64,000 nucleotides of DNA, taken from positions 1 through 64,000 of the forward strand of contig NZ_LFIP02000006.1 in assembly GCF_001189235.2 (NCBI RefSeq). Direction: 5' to 3'. Within the stretch, counting starts at the first letter, position 1. Every line of letters starts with the position of its first letter. This document shows, in pieces, positions 63,993 to 64,000 of this stretch. The translations under genes and the position numbers were made by a program. This stretch comes from Bradyrhizobium embrapense (lineage in GTDB: Bacteria > Pseudomonadota > Alphaproteobacteria > Rhizobiales > Xanthobacteraceae). The notes beneath the pieces were generated by a model. The model was not told the DNA's origin. It saw nothing but the letters and a program-made list of their open reading frames with translations, and did no database searches.

Positions 63993-64000
63993 CATCATCT

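Noticed and set aside
1..64000. CRISPR arrays, tRNA and rRNA genes
   Set aside because: No regularly spaced repeat array was found, and no tRNA or rRNA gene could be recognised by eye on either strand. The only tandem repeats are the 20-bp and 22-bp units reported.

Overview
The window looks like part of the symbiosis island of a Bradyrhizobium (B. japonicum / B. diazoefficiens type). Evidence: fixC and fixX at the right edge, a rhizobial-type type III secretion system (T3SS) with TtsI, split secretin RhcC1/RhcC2, NopA/B/C/X, a nod box, several tts boxes, NifA/RpoN-type -24/-12 promoters, many decayed insertion sequences, and long gene-poor stretches. This taxon call rests on gene content and layout; no database search was done.

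Left part (1-17.4 kb) is accessory DNA. It holds IS66, IS110, IS3 and IS5 elements, mostly broken, and a cold-shock protein. A ~1.1-1.2 kb cassette of tiny helical-protein genes, each preceded by a strong GC-rich hairpin, occurs twice (about 2.7-3.9 kb and 12.5-13.5 kb). An intact three-gene lipid or ketone metabolism group follows: acetoacetate-decarboxylase family protein, short-chain dehydrogenase, oleate hydratase (5.5-9.1 kb). There is also a carotenoid-biosynthesis membrane protein, and a VirK-family exported protein at 17.4 kb.

Central part (18.4-43.5 kb) is the T3SS locus. A nod box (19.4 kb) lies ahead of ttsI, rhcC2 and a CpaD-like lipoprotein. The regulatory order expected from the rhizobial literature is flavonoid, NodD, nod box, TtsI, tts boxes, T3SS genes. 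On the minus strand runs nopB-rhcJ-nolU-rhcL-rhcN-rhcO-rhcQ-rhcR-rhcS, then, after a ~0.7 kb gap containing another tts-box candidate, rhcT-rhcU. On the plus strand are rhcC1, nopX, and nopC-nopA-sctD-like-two small genes-rhcV-TPR lipoprotein. Two further tts boxes stand in front of genes that appear to be decaying.

Effector flank (43.5-54 kb): a diiron or ferritin-like pseudogene, a pair of P-loop ATPase genes (ParA/MipZ-like plus partner), a leucine-rich-repeat NEL-type E3 ubiquitin ligase (NopM/IpaH class), and a 558-residue protein made of about nine ~42-residue SKWP repeats resembling the Ralstonia SKWP (RipS) effectors.

Right part (54.6-64 kb) is nitrogen-fixation associated: a Cys-rich exported protein; a di-haem cytochrome c peroxidase, a membrane protein-modC-DUF2478 operon, and ahpC-ahpD, each of these three behind a -24/-12 promoter match; and convergent fixC-fixX. 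This set fits microaerobic, NifA-controlled protection and molybdenum supply for nitrogenase.
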